A stretch of 64,000 nucleotides of DNA from Paenibacillus gorillae (GTDB lineage Bacteria > Bacillota > Bacilli > Paenibacillales > Paenibacillaceae). Position 1 is the stretch's first letter; each line of letters begins with the position of its first letter. Shown here one piece after another: positions 1 through 9,264 of this stretch. The notes under the pieces are model-generated. The model did not search any database and was not told the origin of the DNA. It saw only the letters and a program-made list of their open reading frames with translations. The stretch is taken from assembly GCF_000513275.1 (NCBI RefSeq), contig NZ_CBVJ010000128.1, forward strand, positions 1-64,000, read 5' to 3'. A program made the translations under genes and the position numbers.

Positions 1-1352
1 TTGCTCGTGTTATCGAGCATCTGCTGTGCAGTACGGATGGCCGTTTCCAACGCGGTGCGAGTTACCGCCGATGCCTGCCCCACGTTGACGCCTTCCGGAT
101 GATCTGTCAATGCCTGCTGCGCCACCGTGATCGCCGCACCCAGCGAAGTCGAATCGCCGGATTGGATAATCATGTCTTCGAATGCATCTATCGCCGTTTC
201 CAAATTGGCGACAGCCACTTCCAATTCGTCCTGCAGATATTTGGTAGCCTGATTGAAAATTTGCTGGGCTGCAGCAATCGCGTTCTGCAAAGCGCTGCGG
301 TCTCCCGCCGACGTTTGTCCCACGTTTACGCCTTGCGGATGATCCGTTAAAGCTTGCTGTGCTGCCGCGATCGCCGCCCCCAACGCCGCGGGATTGCCCG
401 CCTGAACAATTCGCGCGTTGAATGCCGCGATTGAAGAGGTCAGTGGGGTTGCGGCGTTAGTCAGGTCGGAGGCGACGGTGGCATTCCCGATTCCGTCGAT
501 AAAAAGCTTGGCTGCATCATAGGCTGCAGACAAGTCATTGTAGGCATTCGCCGGCACTTGTCCTACACCTGTGCCCGGCAGGTGACTTTTCAACAACGAC
601 TTTGCGTTAGCGACCGCTTGAAACAGTCCCGTTCCGTCCACAAACGAATGTCCGTTGCTCGCCGCATAAGCGGCTGCGGGAGAATTCGCAATTCCAAATA
701 TTTTCAGATTGCCCGGATTAGCCGTAAATACGCCTGTCCCAAAAGTTGTTGTATCGCCTAACACCGTTACGCTTGTCAAGCTGTTATTATAGAATGAGCT
801 GCTGGCGACATTCGTTACACTAGCCGGGATGACCAGTTTCGCAATGTGATTGGTGTCGAAAGCTCCGCCATTAATCGTCTTTAGATTTTCAGATAATTTA
901 ATCGATGTCAAACTATTCATATAAAATGAATAATTGCCGATAGTCGTCACACTGTCCGGAAAAATGACGGTTGTAAGCGGATTGTTTTCGAATGCGCTGG
1001 AGCCGATCGTTACTAAGCTGTCAGGAAGGTCTATGGAAGTGAGGCTAGTATAACGAAATCCATACGTTTGAATGACCTTCACACTGTTTGGAATCACGAC
1101 GCTCGTAATTTTAGGTTTGCCCGTACCGTACGTATCAAATGCTGATCTCCCAATCTCGGTTACAGTCGTCCCTTCGTACATACCGGGAATAACCACGTTT
1201 AGATCCGTACCCCCGTAGTTCGTAACCGTTGCGCCGTTGGCGCCGACTGTAAAAGTAAAGTCGCTCTCGGCGGCATATACAGGTCGAATCTGCGAGAATG
1301 AATTCCCAAACGCGAATAATGCAATTAATAGGCATATGACTGATTTTTTCAT
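1..1352 (-). CDS. Secreted BspA-type leucine-rich repeat protein, N-terminal part (runs off the left edge)
   Basis: The frame is open from an ATG at 1352 (preceded by GAGGAG) to base 1, so the C-terminus is missing. The first ~30 residues are a signal peptide ending near YAA. Residues ~30-235 hold BspA-type (LRR_5) leucine-rich repeats of about 23 residues, with recurring IP.SV..I...AF and SLTS.. motifs; this family typically acts at the cell surface in adhesion or binding. From about residue 265 there is an Ala-rich helical region with a ~75-residue module seen at least twice (LTDHPQGVNVGQ, LTDHPEGVNVGQ), similar to FIVAR-like stalk repeats. SLH or another anchor would be expected beyond the edge but is not visible. 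Function beyond surface exposure is inference. Confidence 0.8.
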   Translation of the reverse strand, partial: MKKSVICLLIALFAFGNSFSQIRPVYAAESDFTFTVGANGATVTNYGGTDLNVVIPGMYEGTTVTEIGRSAFDTYGTGKPKITSVVIPNSVKVIQTYGFRYTSLTSIDLPDSLVTIGSSAFENNPLTTVIFPDSVTTIGNYSFYMNSLTSIKLSENLKTINGGAFDTNHIAKLVIPASVTNVASSSFYNNSLTSVTVLGDTTTFGTGVFTANPGNLKIFGIANSPAAAYAASNGHSFVDGTGLFQAVANAKSLLKSHLPGTGVGQVPANAYNDLSAAYDAAKLFIDGIGNATVASDLTNAATPLTSSIAAFNARIVQAGNPAALGAAIAAAQQALTDHPQGVNVGQTSAGDRSALQNAIAAAQQIFNQATKYLQDELEVAVANLETAIDAFEDMIIQSGDSTSLGAAITVAQQALTDHPEGVNVGQASAVTRTALETAIRTAQQMLDNTS

Positions 1353-1650
1353 GATTTTTCTCCTCTACTCAACGATTGAAGCGGATGGGTTTCTGCGGTT
1401 TCTGCAACTGGACGACTATTTCATTTCATTATAGAGACGGCCAATAAAAGAATAATGAAAGAATCCGTCGAATTCGCGCAGTATCAAGCCTTGCAGCATT
1501 TTGAAGTTTTTGTGAAATGGATAATGCCGTTTGATTTGCAAGTGATATTGGAGGGTGAGGCAAATTGATGTCTTAGCGAGCCGACATGAAGCATTTAGCA
1601 ATTCGCCGCCTGCTTGGCACGTCATTCATAATCAATTAAGTAAACAAAAA

Positions 1651-1682
1651 AACGCTACTGACACCATTATGTCAGTAGCGTT
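1651..1682 (-). terminator. Rho-independent terminator
   Basis: A perfect 13-bp stem AACGCTACTGACA / TGTCAGTAGCGTT is followed on the minus strand by a run of seven T. It lies 54 bp downstream of the acetyltransferase stop and ends that transcript. The rest of the gene-free stretch 1353-1735 shows no other feature; a 69-codon reading frame there has no ribosome site and no recognisable protein character. Confidence 0.85.
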
Positions 1683-1735
1683 TTAACGTTTATTTCAATT
1701 TGTTTCTAACCCAATGTCGGAAGGATTCCGGCCGT

Positions 1736-2299
1736 TTACGGGCGGGCATATCGAACGTACAGATGTTCACCGTTGCATTCTTCGTCATCACCACTTAAAC
1801 CAGTCAGCACGCGATCAAACGTAAAGCCCAGCTTCTCGAATACCCGCAGGGACGCCACGTTGCGCGAATCCGCTTTGGCGATCAGTCGTCCCAGGCCCAT
1901 CTCCTCAAATGCATAAGCAGTCAAGGCGGCAGCCGCTTCTGTCGCATAACCATTGCCCCAATACTGGCGTCCGATCAAATAATAAAGCTCGTTATCCGGC
2001 ACGCTGAAGTCCATCACGCCTACCCCGCACCAGCCGATGAAGTCGCCGGTCACCTTGTCTATTATTGCAAATGAATATTTAAATGGCTGATCAAAGGGAG
2101 TTTCATAGCTGCTCAGCAGCCAATGGAATAATCCCTTGTAATCCTCAAAGGATAAAACCCCCATATGCATATAAGTGAACAACTCAGGGTCCTGCATCAA
2201 CTGGAATGACGCCATCAAATCCCTCTCGACGTAAGGACGGATAATCAGGCGCTCTGTTTCTAACCGCATCGTTAATAAAGAGGTATTTATTATAACCAC
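1736..2299 (-). CDS. GNAT family N-acetyltransferase (RimJ/RimL-like)
   Basis: A protein of up to 187 residues with the RimJ/RimL type of GNAT fold: opening ETERLIIRPYVERD, the acetyl-CoA loop region QYWGNGYATEAAAAL (Q/RxxGxG/A type), and the C-terminal N..S.RVFEKLGF signature. These enzymes transfer acetyl from acetyl-CoA to an amine, often on ribosomal proteins, small molecules or drugs; the substrate cannot be read from sequence. The start is uncertain: the GTG at 2299 sits one base after AGGAG, and the ATG at 2269 (giving the usual MRLETERL opening) lacks a good ribosome site. A single gene with its own terminator at 1651-1682. Confidence 0.85.
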   Translation of the reverse strand: MVIINTSLLTMRLETERLIIRPYVERDLMASFQLMQDPELFTYMHMGVLSFEDYKGLFHWLLSSYETPFDQPFKYSFAIIDKVTGDFIGWCGVGVMDFSVPDNELYYLIGRQYWGNGYATEAAAALTAYAFEEMGLGRLIAKADSRNVASLRVFEKLGFTFDRVLTGLSGDDEECNGEHLYVRYARP

Positions 2300-2385
2300 G
2301 CTCCTAGTCTGTTTAATTACGAATGGATCTCAGACTGGAAGAAGTAAACGGGCATACACAATCCTCGCTTTCTAGAGGGGTTTCA

Positions 2386-3858
2386 TTACGTTCCGCAAAA
2401 CGTTTGATAAGGAAGATTCGACGGCTCTGGCAATGTCGTATAATCAGCTTGCTCATCGGAATACGCATAAGGATTCGATAGTACAGCCAGCAGCCGATGC
2501 ATCACACTATAATCATTGTTCTCCACAGCAGCCTTCAACGCCTCTTCCACCCGATGATTGCGCGGGACGATAGACGGATTGCTGCTGCGCATCAGCTCAA
2601 GCGACTTTGTTCTTGATTGCTGCTGCCGCTCCAGCCGGTCTTGCCATTGTGTATTCCATTGCTCATATTCGGGGGTGCCATACAGAACCGTATCCTCCGG
2701 ACGCCCCAGCGTTAGAGCTCTGAAGGTGTTGGTATAATCTGCGCTATATTTTCGCATCATGTTGATCAGATGTTCAATGAGCGCTTCATCCTGCGGTTCC
2801 TCGCCAAAGATGCCGAGCTTCGCTCGCATTCCCCCAAGCCAATGATAGTGGAACAAATCGGGGTAGTCCGAAATCGCTTCTTCTGCGAGTGTAATGGCAT
2901 GGGCTTCTTCCTCGTGCAGCAAAGGCAGCAAGGCTTCCGCAAATCTCGCCAAATTCCAGGCGCCAATCTGCGGTTGATTGCCGTAGGCATAACGCCCGTT
3001 GCTGTCAATAGAGCTGAACACCGTTGCCGGATCATAGGCATCCATAAAAGCGCATGGACCATAATCGATCGTTTCACCGCTAATCGCCATATTGTCGGTA
3101 TTCATAACGCCATGAATAAAGCCAACAAGCTGCCACTTCGCAATAAGCTCAGCCTGCCGCTTGATCACTTCCTCCAGCAAACGAAGATAGCGTCCCTCGC
3201 CTGGCTCCACTTCTGGAAAATGTCTTTGCAGCGCATAGTCTGCCAATGCTCTAAGGTCTTCAACTACGCCTCGTTGAGCGGCGTATTGGAACGTTCCCAC
3301 ACGGAGGTGGCTCGCAGCTACACGAGTGAGGACCGCACCCATTTGCGTAGTTTCACGGTAAACCAGCTCACCAGTTGCAACCACTGCCAGACTGCGCGTC
3401 GTTGCCAAACCAAGTCCATTCATCGCTTCGCTGATGATGTACTCGCGCAGCATCGGCCCCAGCGCTGCCCGGCCATCGCCCCGGCGGGAATACGGTGTTG
3501 GGCCGGAGCCTTTAAGCTGAACATCCAGCCGTTCGCCGGCAGGGGTAATTTGTTCACCCAGCAATACTGCCCGGCCATCGCCAAGCATTGTGAAATTTCC
3601 AAATTGATGCCCCGCATAAGCTTGAGCAAGCGGCATAGCGCCTTCCGGTATTTGATTGCCGGCAAGCACCGCTGCACCGTTATCGCTTTGCAATGCTTCT
3701 GGTTCTAAACCTAAAGCTGCAGCCAAAGATTCGTTGAAAACGACCAGCTCCGGCGAGCTTACCGGCGTCGGATTGATGCTGCTATAGAAACTGTCCGGCA
3801 AGCGGGTATAGCTATTGTCGAAATGCCAGCCTGCATCTATTGTTGTTGAATCTGCCAT
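2386..3858 (-). CDS. selO: Protein adenylyltransferase SelO (YdiU/UPF0061 family)
   Basis: 490 residues from the ATG at 3858 (AGGTGAT just upstream), close to the usual bacterial length; a longer frame to 4011 has no supporting ribosome site. SelO proteins are pseudokinases that AMPylate proteins, with ATP bound in a flipped orientation. Visible motifs are GDGRAVLLGEQ, the nucleotide-loop stretch QLKGSGPTPYSRRGDG near residue 116, and HGVMNTDNM...DYGPCAFMD near 250. The protein ends FCGT, so a Cys lies three residues from the end, at the place where animal SELENOO has selenocysteine. A likely -10 (TATAAT, minus strand, 3941-3946) precedes it. The family is linked to redox stress; its targets here are unknown. 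Confidence 0.93.
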   Translation of the reverse strand: MADSTTIDAGWHFDNSYTRLPDSFYSSINPTPVSSPELVVFNESLAAALGLEPEALQSDNGAAVLAGNQIPEGAMPLAQAYAGHQFGNFTMLGDGRAVLLGEQITPAGERLDVQLKGSGPTPYSRRGDGRAALGPMLREYIISEAMNGLGLATTRSLAVVATGELVYRETTQMGAVLTRVAASHLRVGTFQYAAQRGVVEDLRALADYALQRHFPEVEPGEGRYLRLLEEVIKRQAELIAKWQLVGFIHGVMNTDNMAISGETIDYGPCAFMDAYDPATVFSSIDSNGRYAYGNQPQIGAWNLARFAEALLPLLHEEEAHAITLAEEAISDYPDLFHYHWLGGMRAKLGIFGEEPQDEALIEHLINMMRKYSADYTNTFRALTLGRPEDTVLYGTPEYEQWNTQWQDRLERQQQSRTKSLELMRSSNPSIVPRNHRVEEALKAAVENNDYSVMHRLLAVLSNPYAYSDEQADYTTLPEPSNLPYQTFCGT

Positions 3859-3985
3859 CGTATCACCTGAATTCTGTAAGGTATCCTTCTCAGCACATGA
3901 ACACAGCAAAATCTTGGTTAACTTTTCCCTATGTCCATATATTATACCTCTTACCGCTTCACAGCACCTTAAATTTACTGCCTGC

Positions 3986-5710
3986 TTATTTCTCCATCGC
4001 CTCAATCGCATACTTCAGTTCAACATCCTGTCCTTCCACATACTTAGCGGTAAAGGTCTCTTCGTTAAGCGGAATGATCACATCGGGCACGGCGCCGCCC
4101 CTCCCGGTATAGTCACCATCGCCTTGAATAATCCCCTTCTCATCCAGCGCTCTGCCGTCAGCCGACTCCACCGTATAGCCCTCCGGCATCTCTACGATTA
4201 TCGGACTCGTCATAATGCCGAAGGAACCGTTCGTTCCTGTGAAGCCTACAATGGTGACATTCGGCATCCCCTTCAACGCAAGAGGAAGCCCCTCCCCCGA
4301 GCTTGCCGTTCGTCCGTTGACGAGAATCGCAATCTTACCGTTAAAATATGGCTGGGACGGCTTTATGACGTAATCCTCGCCGCTATTTCGTTCGAACTTC
4401 CCCGTATTTCGGTTGTAGTAGCTTGCGTAGGAATACCGCTTCCCCTGGTTCACGAAATAGCCGGCCATCTTCACAACCAGGCTATCCTCGCCGCCGGGAT
4501 TGTCCCGAAGGTCGATAATAAGCCCCTTTACCCCTTTATCCAGGAAGCTCTCTAACTGCTCCTTCAGAATCATTGCTGGATCGGATGCTGAATGGCTAGA
4601 CAGCAGGCTTTTCAAACTGTTTTCGCTCCGTACCGCTGTATTAGAGAGGAAGCTGGAGATCCGTACATAACCGTAACCGTTGCTGAGAATTTCCCCTTCG
4701 ACTGAGGGAGCTCCCCTCACAATCTGGGGCTTCGTCTTTCTCAGTGTTTCATATTGATCGTCATACGCAGTCAACTTCGCGATTACCGTCTCCGTTGCGC
4801 CGGTGTTCTTAAATTCGACCTCCACTTCTTGCCCAATCGCAGCTCTCACCATAAAACGGCCCCGGTTCACATTCTCGTTCTGGTTCGTATTCGGTGAATC
4901 GCTCCACTCCGTGTTCTGATAAGCTTGCCTAGCCTCTTCGCCATTCCACTTTGTAATTTCCGCACCGGCCCGAATGCCGCTCCGATCCGCTGGACTATCC
5001 TTCAGTACAAGGGTGACCAATACCTTGCCGTTATCCAGCCGAAGGGTGCTCAAACCGAATCCGCCTCCTCCCTCCTGCTTATAAATCGGATTGTCATACA
5101 GCTTATCGTTCGCAATTCGAATATGACCATCCCTCATAGAAGCAAGGTATTCCCTTAATGTCTTGTAATACAGCGCTTTATCCCCCGTTTGCTCGGCTTG
5201 CTTGAACAGCGGCTCATACTTTTGGCGCTGCCCCTCCCAGTCGATCCGCTTCCATTCCCCAAAAGGATATTCGACCGACAATCGCTCGTTTAATCGAACA
5301 AAAGCATCGGAATAGCTCATCTGGCTAAAATTGCTCACAGGGTTATAACGAATTTCGCCTGCAGACATAATTGCGATGCCGATAAAAATGATGCCGCATA
5401 GACTTAGAACAACCCTTGTTATTTTCACAATAACGCCTTTAGGCGCCGCGAAAGCAGGAGCTGGCTTCAACAACCTGCCGATTGTACTTAAAAACAACAA
5501 TACCGTTAGAAAATAAAACGCTATCGCCAGGATCGAGCTGTCTCCTGCAAGAAAGCTTACGAGCGCAATAACCATACCTGCACTGGGTAAAAAATCGATC
5601 CAGCGGTAGCTTTTTCTTGTAACCGGCACGGCGTATCTCACTAATATGAATAAGTGGAGCAAGCAAAGAACCATCTCATACACCGTTAACCACTTGATGG
5701 AATCAAACAC
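3986..5710 (-). CDS. Membrane-anchored S41 family (C-terminal processing type) protease
   Basis: 574 residues from a GTG at 5710, seven bases after GGAGGA. The first ~120 residues hold about four hydrophobic segments, then an extracytoplasmic region follows. A PDZ-like domain lies near residues 210-290 (GGGFGL, DSPADRSGIRAG). The S41 core has LIIDLRDNPGGEDS near 400 and NGRTASSGEG near 469, where the second Ser of TASSGE matches the catalytic nucleophile of CtpA/Tsp peptidases. Most CtpA-type enzymes have one membrane segment; the multi-span N-terminus is unusual. Substrate is unknown. It lies just upstream of selO (127-bp gap) on the same strand but selO seems to have its own promoter. Confidence 0.88.
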   Translation of the reverse strand: MFDSIKWLTVYEMVLCLLHLFILVRYAVPVTRKSYRWIDFLPSAGMVIALVSFLAGDSSILAIAFYFLTVLLFLSTIGRLLKPAPAFAAPKGVIVKITRVVLSLCGIIFIGIAIMSAGEIRYNPVSNFSQMSYSDAFVRLNERLSVEYPFGEWKRIDWEGQRQKYEPLFKQAEQTGDKALYYKTLREYLASMRDGHIRIANDKLYDNPIYKQEGGGGFGLSTLRLDNGKVLVTLVLKDSPADRSGIRAGAEITKWNGEEARQAYQNTEWSDSPNTNQNENVNRGRFMVRAAIGQEVEVEFKNTGATETVIAKLTAYDDQYETLRKTKPQIVRGAPSVEGEILSNGYGYVRISSFLSNTAVRSENSLKSLLSSHSASDPAMILKEQLESFLDKGVKGLIIDLRDNPGGEDSLVVKMAGYFVNQGKRYSYASYYNRNTGKFERNSGEDYVIKPSQPYFNGKIAILVNGRTASSGEGLPLALKGMPNVTIVGFTGTNGSFGIMTSPIIVEMPEGYTVESADGRALDEKGIIQGDGDYTGRGGAVPDVIIPLNEETFTAKYVEGQDVELKYAIEAMEK

Positions 5711-5826
5711 GTCATATTCCTCCCGAATTATCGTTCTGCAGCTGCTTGAAATGAGCTTAGGGGGGAAACATGAACGGAGCGTGAACTTGGAAAAAAAATC
5801 TGCACGTATGCGAGAAAAAAATAAAA

Positions 5827-5855
5827 AAGCGGTCGATCAACATGATCAACCGCTT
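5827..5855 (-). terminator. Rho-independent terminator
   Basis: Stem AAAGCGGTTGATCA with loop TGT and its complement (one G-U pair), followed on the minus strand by TTTTTTAT. It ends the SDR transcript just after the amidohydrolase remnant. Confidence 0.75.
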
Positions 5856-5867
5856 TAATATAGACAA

Positions 5868-5960
5868 TTATTCGTTCCAGTTGGGAAGCCCCAGCAGCTT
5901 GCCCGCATTTTCATACACAAACTTCCGGTAAGCCGCTTCGTCCCACTGAAAGCTCCTGAC
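5868..5960 (-). pseudogene. C-terminal remnant of an amidohydrolase-family gene
   Basis: In the minus frame ending with TAA at 5868-5870 the last ~28 codons read FQWDEAAYRKFVYENAGK followed by LLGLPNWNE. This matches the C-terminal tail I recall for metal-dependent amidohydrolases (Amidohydro_2), in which a Y..N..LLGL helix closes the barrel. Nothing upstream in this frame continues the family, because the sequence runs into the 3' end of the SDR gene. It therefore looks like the surviving end of a gene removed by a deletion or replacement that placed the SDR here. The family call rests on about 27 residues only. Confidence 0.5.
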
Positions 5961-5971
5961 TGCAGCGCGGC

Positions 5972-6982
5972 TTAAGATGTGAATTTTACGCCGGTCATGT
6001 CTTCGCTCAGCTGCCAGAGCCGCTCCGCAAAGTCAGGGTCGATTGCCCAAGGAAGCACCCCCGTCACCACTTGGCTTACCCCGTCCAACGTAAAATCCGT
6101 ATCAACCTGCGCGATATCGGTATCTAAGCAATAGACGCCGCCTTTTCCTTCCAGCTGTTCATTGGCTGCGCACCATACACTCGTTGCCGCTCCCTGCTGA
6201 ACAGTCTTATATCCGCTTGGCGTAGTTGTAATCCGGCGTCCTTGCTCGTCAAACGCACCCATGGCACGCAATTCGTCATCGCTCATATACCGCGCCAAAT
6301 CGGTTAAAATTCTGCCAGGATGCACGGAGAAAGCACGGATGCCATGCTCATATCCCCGCTTGTCCAGCCCTACAGCAAACAACGCATTAGCCGACTTGGA
6401 TTGTCCATAGGCACTCCATCTCTCATACTCCCGGTGCTCGAAGTTCGGATCTTCAAAATCTACGCCGCCGAAGCGAATACCTGCTGAGGAAACGGACACG
6501 ACTCGTGCGCCGCCCGCTTGTTTCAAGGCTGGCCAGAGCCGGGCAGTCAGCTGAAAGTGGCCCAAATGATTGGTGGCGAATTGCGATTCATAACCGCGCG
6601 CGTCACGAACCAATGGAGCAGCCATAATTCCTGCGTTGTTGACCAATATATCTAAAGCTCTTCCCGAATCCAAAAACCGCTGTGCAAATGCATCAATCGA
6701 AACGGGGTCCAGCAAATCCAGCTCTTCCAGCTCCACTCTGGGGATGCCGTCAAGCGAAGCTTTCGCTTTCTCCGGTGTACGTGCGGGCACAATGACCGTC
6801 GCCCCTGCTTCTGCCAGTGCGCGTGCAGTCTCCAAGCCGATACCGGAGTAGCCCCCGGTTACAATGGCAGTCTTGCCGCTCAGATCACGTCCGCCGAGCG
6901 CCTCTTGTGCTGTCGTCTGCGGACCGAATCCGGATGGGATCGGTTCTTGAGGTGTGATTTGATAAGCTGTATTTACAGGCAT
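5972..6982 (-). CDS. Short-chain dehydrogenase/reductase (retinol-dehydrogenase-like)
   Basis: 336 residues starting at ATG 6982 with AGGAGAT upstream. It has the classical SDR set: cofactor loop TGGYSGIGLE near residue 42, NNAGIMAA in the middle, and YGQSK as the catalytic YxxxK. Long N-terminal (about 30 residues) and C-terminal extensions are typical of the larger oxidoreductase subgroup resembling retinol dehydrogenases and WW-domain oxidoreductases. It should reduce or oxidise a carbonyl/alcohol with NAD(P)(H); the substrate is unknown. It is a single gene; the amidohydrolase remnant lies immediately downstream. Confidence 0.9.
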   Translation of the reverse strand: MPVNTAYQITPQEPIPSGFGPQTTAQEALGGRDLSGKTAIVTGGYSGIGLETARALAEAGATVIVPARTPEKAKASLDGIPRVELEELDLLDPVSIDAFAQRFLDSGRALDILVNNAGIMAAPLVRDARGYESQFATNHLGHFQLTARLWPALKQAGGARVVSVSSAGIRFGGVDFEDPNFEHREYERWSAYGQSKSANALFAVGLDKRGYEHGIRAFSVHPGRILTDLARYMSDDELRAMGAFDEQGRRITTTPSGYKTVQQGAATSVWCAANEQLEGKGGVYCLDTDIAQVDTDFTLDGVSQVVTGVLPWAIDPDFAERLWQLSEDMTGVKFTS

Positions 6983-7108
6983 CGTTCCATCTCCTCTATG
7001 CTCGAATAATCTTGCTTAGCTTGCTCGTTACAAACGCATCTTATCGTATGGAGTTGACTCCATGTCAACCCCGTCTGCTATTGCTCTAATAGGCGGCATC
7101 GAATAGAA

Positions 7109-7152
7109 AAAACGGGATGGCACAGAAATTAATTTCTGCTCCATCCCGTTTC
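7109..7152 (-). terminator. Rho-independent terminator of the two-component operon
   Basis: Stem AAACGGGATGG / CCATCCCGTTT with an inner AGAAATT/AATTTCT helix, followed by TTTTTT on the minus strand, nine bases after the kinase stop. Confidence 0.85.
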
Positions 7153-7160
7153 TATTTGGA

Positions 7161-8543
7161 CTATGACTGCTGGCCCTGTTCGTCAGGCGGCCGTTGTGAT
7201 ACGGGCAATGTAACGACAACCGTCGTGCCACGCCCTTCCTTGCTTTGCACCTCGATATGTCCCTGATGAAGAGAGACTATTTTTTTGACGATGGAAAGTC
7301 CTAGTCCATTTCCTCCTCCGCTGCGCGACCGGTCTGCTTTGTAAAAGCGGTCAAAGATACGGTTGATGTCCTCTGGAGAAATGCCTGGCCCGCTGTCAGT
7401 GACAGTAACGGTATGAGAATGGGGCGTAGAGGCAAGCTCAATATGAATCTGTCCGCCTTCCGGTGTGAACTTGATGCTATTGCTCAGCACATTCATCCAC
7501 ACTTGGCTTAATTGATCCGGGTCGGCCGTTATTCGGACAGCCGTTGGCAATTGCAGCTCAAACTGAATATTTTTGGCTAGCCATTGGGGCTCGCAGGCAA
7601 CGACAATCTGCCTTAACTGCTCATCGAGGTGGAACGTACGCTGCTGGAACGGATGATGCTCCGACTCTAACGAAGCAAGGGCCAGCAGATTATCGCTTAA
7701 TCTGGACAAGCGCTCGCTCTCCGTCAGGACGATACCCAGATAACGATCACGCTGCTCTTCCGGCAGTCCTGTATTGTTCTTCAATGTCTTAACGAAACCG
7801 GTAATGGAGGTTAATGGAGTTTGAATTTCATGCGATACATTGGAGACAAAATCACGCCGCATCGTCTCCAGCTGCTTGAGTTCCTGAGCCATATCGTTGA
7901 AGCTATGTGCCAGCGTCCCCAGCTCGTCCTTGCGCTTCATCCGCAGCGCCACGTCAAAATCTCCCCTCGCCAGCCGTTTGGTCGCAGCTGTCAGCACCTT
8001 GATCGGCTTCACTAAGTAGCCCGCTGCGAGAAGAATACACAAGCTGCCAATTATCAAAACTAGGAACAGTATAGTTAGAAACAATCGTACAACCATGCCT
8101 TCGTTCCTGGATGAGGACAACAAGACCATTGCATAAGACTTTTCTTTAAATTGAATAGGAAAGCCGATGAACGCGCCTTCTGATTTCAAGCTAGGCTCAT
8201 ATCTCTCACCATTCAATATGTGTTGAATTATTGGCGGAGAGAGCTGAACCTCATACTTCCGGTTCAACGCTTCGTACAGCTCAGGTTGACCGGATTCCGC
8301 GAAGATTTGTACCGGATATGAGGTTAACTCGGAGACGCTGTTGATGAATGATTCCAAATCCTGCACATCGGACTGATGATAGACACGAAGAATATGCTCG
8401 CCAGCCGTCAGCATTTCCTTCTTCTGCAAATCATTTAAATCTTTCTGAAACAACACAAGTCCGATAATTGAAGCTGCGAGGAGAGCGAAAAGAATGACCG
8501 CCAAAAACGTCAATACGACGCGAACATAGAGGGATTTAATCAT
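7161..8543 (-). CDS. Sensor histidine kinase, HssS-like (haem sensor type)
   Basis: 460 residues: TM1 at ~9-31, an extracytoplasmic sensor of ~120 residues, TM2 at ~152-177, HAMP, then the dimerisation helix with the phospho-acceptor His238 in NVSHEIQTPLT, followed by N (NVLSNSIKFTPEGG), G1 (DSGPGISPEDI) and G2 (GGNGLGLSIV) boxes of the ATPase. Its start overlaps the response-regulator stop by ATGA, so the pair is translationally coupled. The pair resembles staphylococcal HssRS, which senses haem and induces the HrtAB exporter. HrtBA is encoded here at 41.4-43.2 kb, not next door. The HssS assignment is by recalled similarity, so moderate. Confidence 0.85.
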   Translation of the reverse strand: MIKSLYVRVVLTFLAVILFALLAASIIGLVLFQKDLNDLQKKEMLTAGEHILRVYHQSDVQDLESFINSVSELTSYPVQIFAESGQPELYEALNRKYEVQLSPPIIQHILNGERYEPSLKSEGAFIGFPIQFKEKSYAMVLLSSSRNEGMVVRLFLTILFLVLIIGSLCILLAAGYLVKPIKVLTAATKRLARGDFDVALRMKRKDELGTLAHSFNDMAQELKQLETMRRDFVSNVSHEIQTPLTSITGFVKTLKNNTGLPEEQRDRYLGIVLTESERLSRLSDNLLALASLESEHHPFQQRTFHLDEQLRQIVVACEPQWLAKNIQFELQLPTAVRITADPDQLSQVWMNVLSNSIKFTPEGGQIHIELASTPHSHTVTVTDSGPGISPEDINRIFDRFYKADRSRSGGGNGLGLSIVKKIVSLHQGHIEVQSKEGRGTTVVVTLPVSQRPPDEQGQQS

Positions 8544-9208
8544 GAATGAAGTACGAGCCGGTATCCAAGGCTGCGGGCAGTTTCGATGGTGAAGTGCTTC
8601 GATTCTCCTGCGAAGCGCTCCCGCAGTCTTTTGATATGCACATCAACGGTCCGGTCATCGCCACCATAAGCGATCCCCCATATCTGGACGATCAGCTGCT
8701 CGCGGGTGAAGATCTGTCCGGGATGACTGGCCAGCTTGAATAGCAGCTCGAATTCTTTTAACGGCAGAGCCATTTCTTCGTTGCCCCGCACGACCTTGAA
8801 GGAGAGCCGGTTCAGCATCAGGTCTCCCAATTGAATGATGTGGGAAGTGGCAATCCGGTAACGGCGCAGCAAGGCTTTCACCCTTAATACCAATTCGGCC
8901 GGATCGAACGGCTTGGTCAGATAATCATCGGTTCCAAGCTGGAACCCTTTCACCTTCTGCCCTATAGCCGTCAGCATTAGAATCGGAATATCTCTGCCCC
9001 CGTTTCTCAGCTCTCTGCACAGCTCCCAGCCGTCCATTCGGGGCATCATAATATCGAGGATGATTAAGTCGGCACCGCCGTTTTCCGCGATTGACAATGC
9101 ATCGACGCCATTATCCGCTTCCACCGTATCCAGCCCTTCGTTCTGCATATGAAAGCTGATCAATTCACGAATATGTGCATCATCTTCTGCAATTAATATT
9201 GTAGCCAT
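8540..9208 (-). CDS. OmpR-family response regulator, HssR-like
   Basis: 222 residues: receiver with Asp9/Asp10, phospho-acceptor Asp52 (LDIMMP) and Lys99 (LTKPF), then a winged-helix DNA-binding domain. The stretch FELLFKLASHPGQIFTREQ and the recognition region DDRTVDVHIKRLRERF closely recall HssR, the haem-response regulator that binds direct repeats GTTCATATT-N2-GTTCATATT. The start ATG has AGGTGGG nine bases upstream. A plausible HssR-type repeat occurs in front of hrtB at 41352-41371; none is visible before this operon, so autoregulation is not evident. Confidence 0.88.
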   Translation of the reverse strand: MATILIAEDDAHIRELISFHMQNEGLDTVEADNGVDALSIAENGGADLIILDIMMPRMDGWELCRELRNGGRDIPILMLTAIGQKVKGFQLGTDDYLTKPFDPAELVLRVKALLRRYRIATSHIIQLGDLMLNRLSFKVVRGNEEMALPLKEFELLFKLASHPGQIFTREQLIVQIWGIAYGGDDRTVDVHIKRLRERFAGESKHFTIETARSLGYRLVLHS

Positions 9209-9264
9209 ACCGTTCTGCCCACCTTCTCCCCATTCAAATGCCAGACTAATGCTTGATTAGGCTG

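Noticed and set aside
1416..1625. 69-codon minus-strand frame upstream of the GNAT terminator
   Set aside because: No ribosome site, unlikely composition, and placed in an intergenic stretch with no conserved features.
2770..3708. Long plus-strand reading frame (312 codons) inside selO
   Set aside because: It is antisense to a well-supported gene, rich in Cys, His and Arg, has no ribosome site and no family character; a codon-bias shadow.
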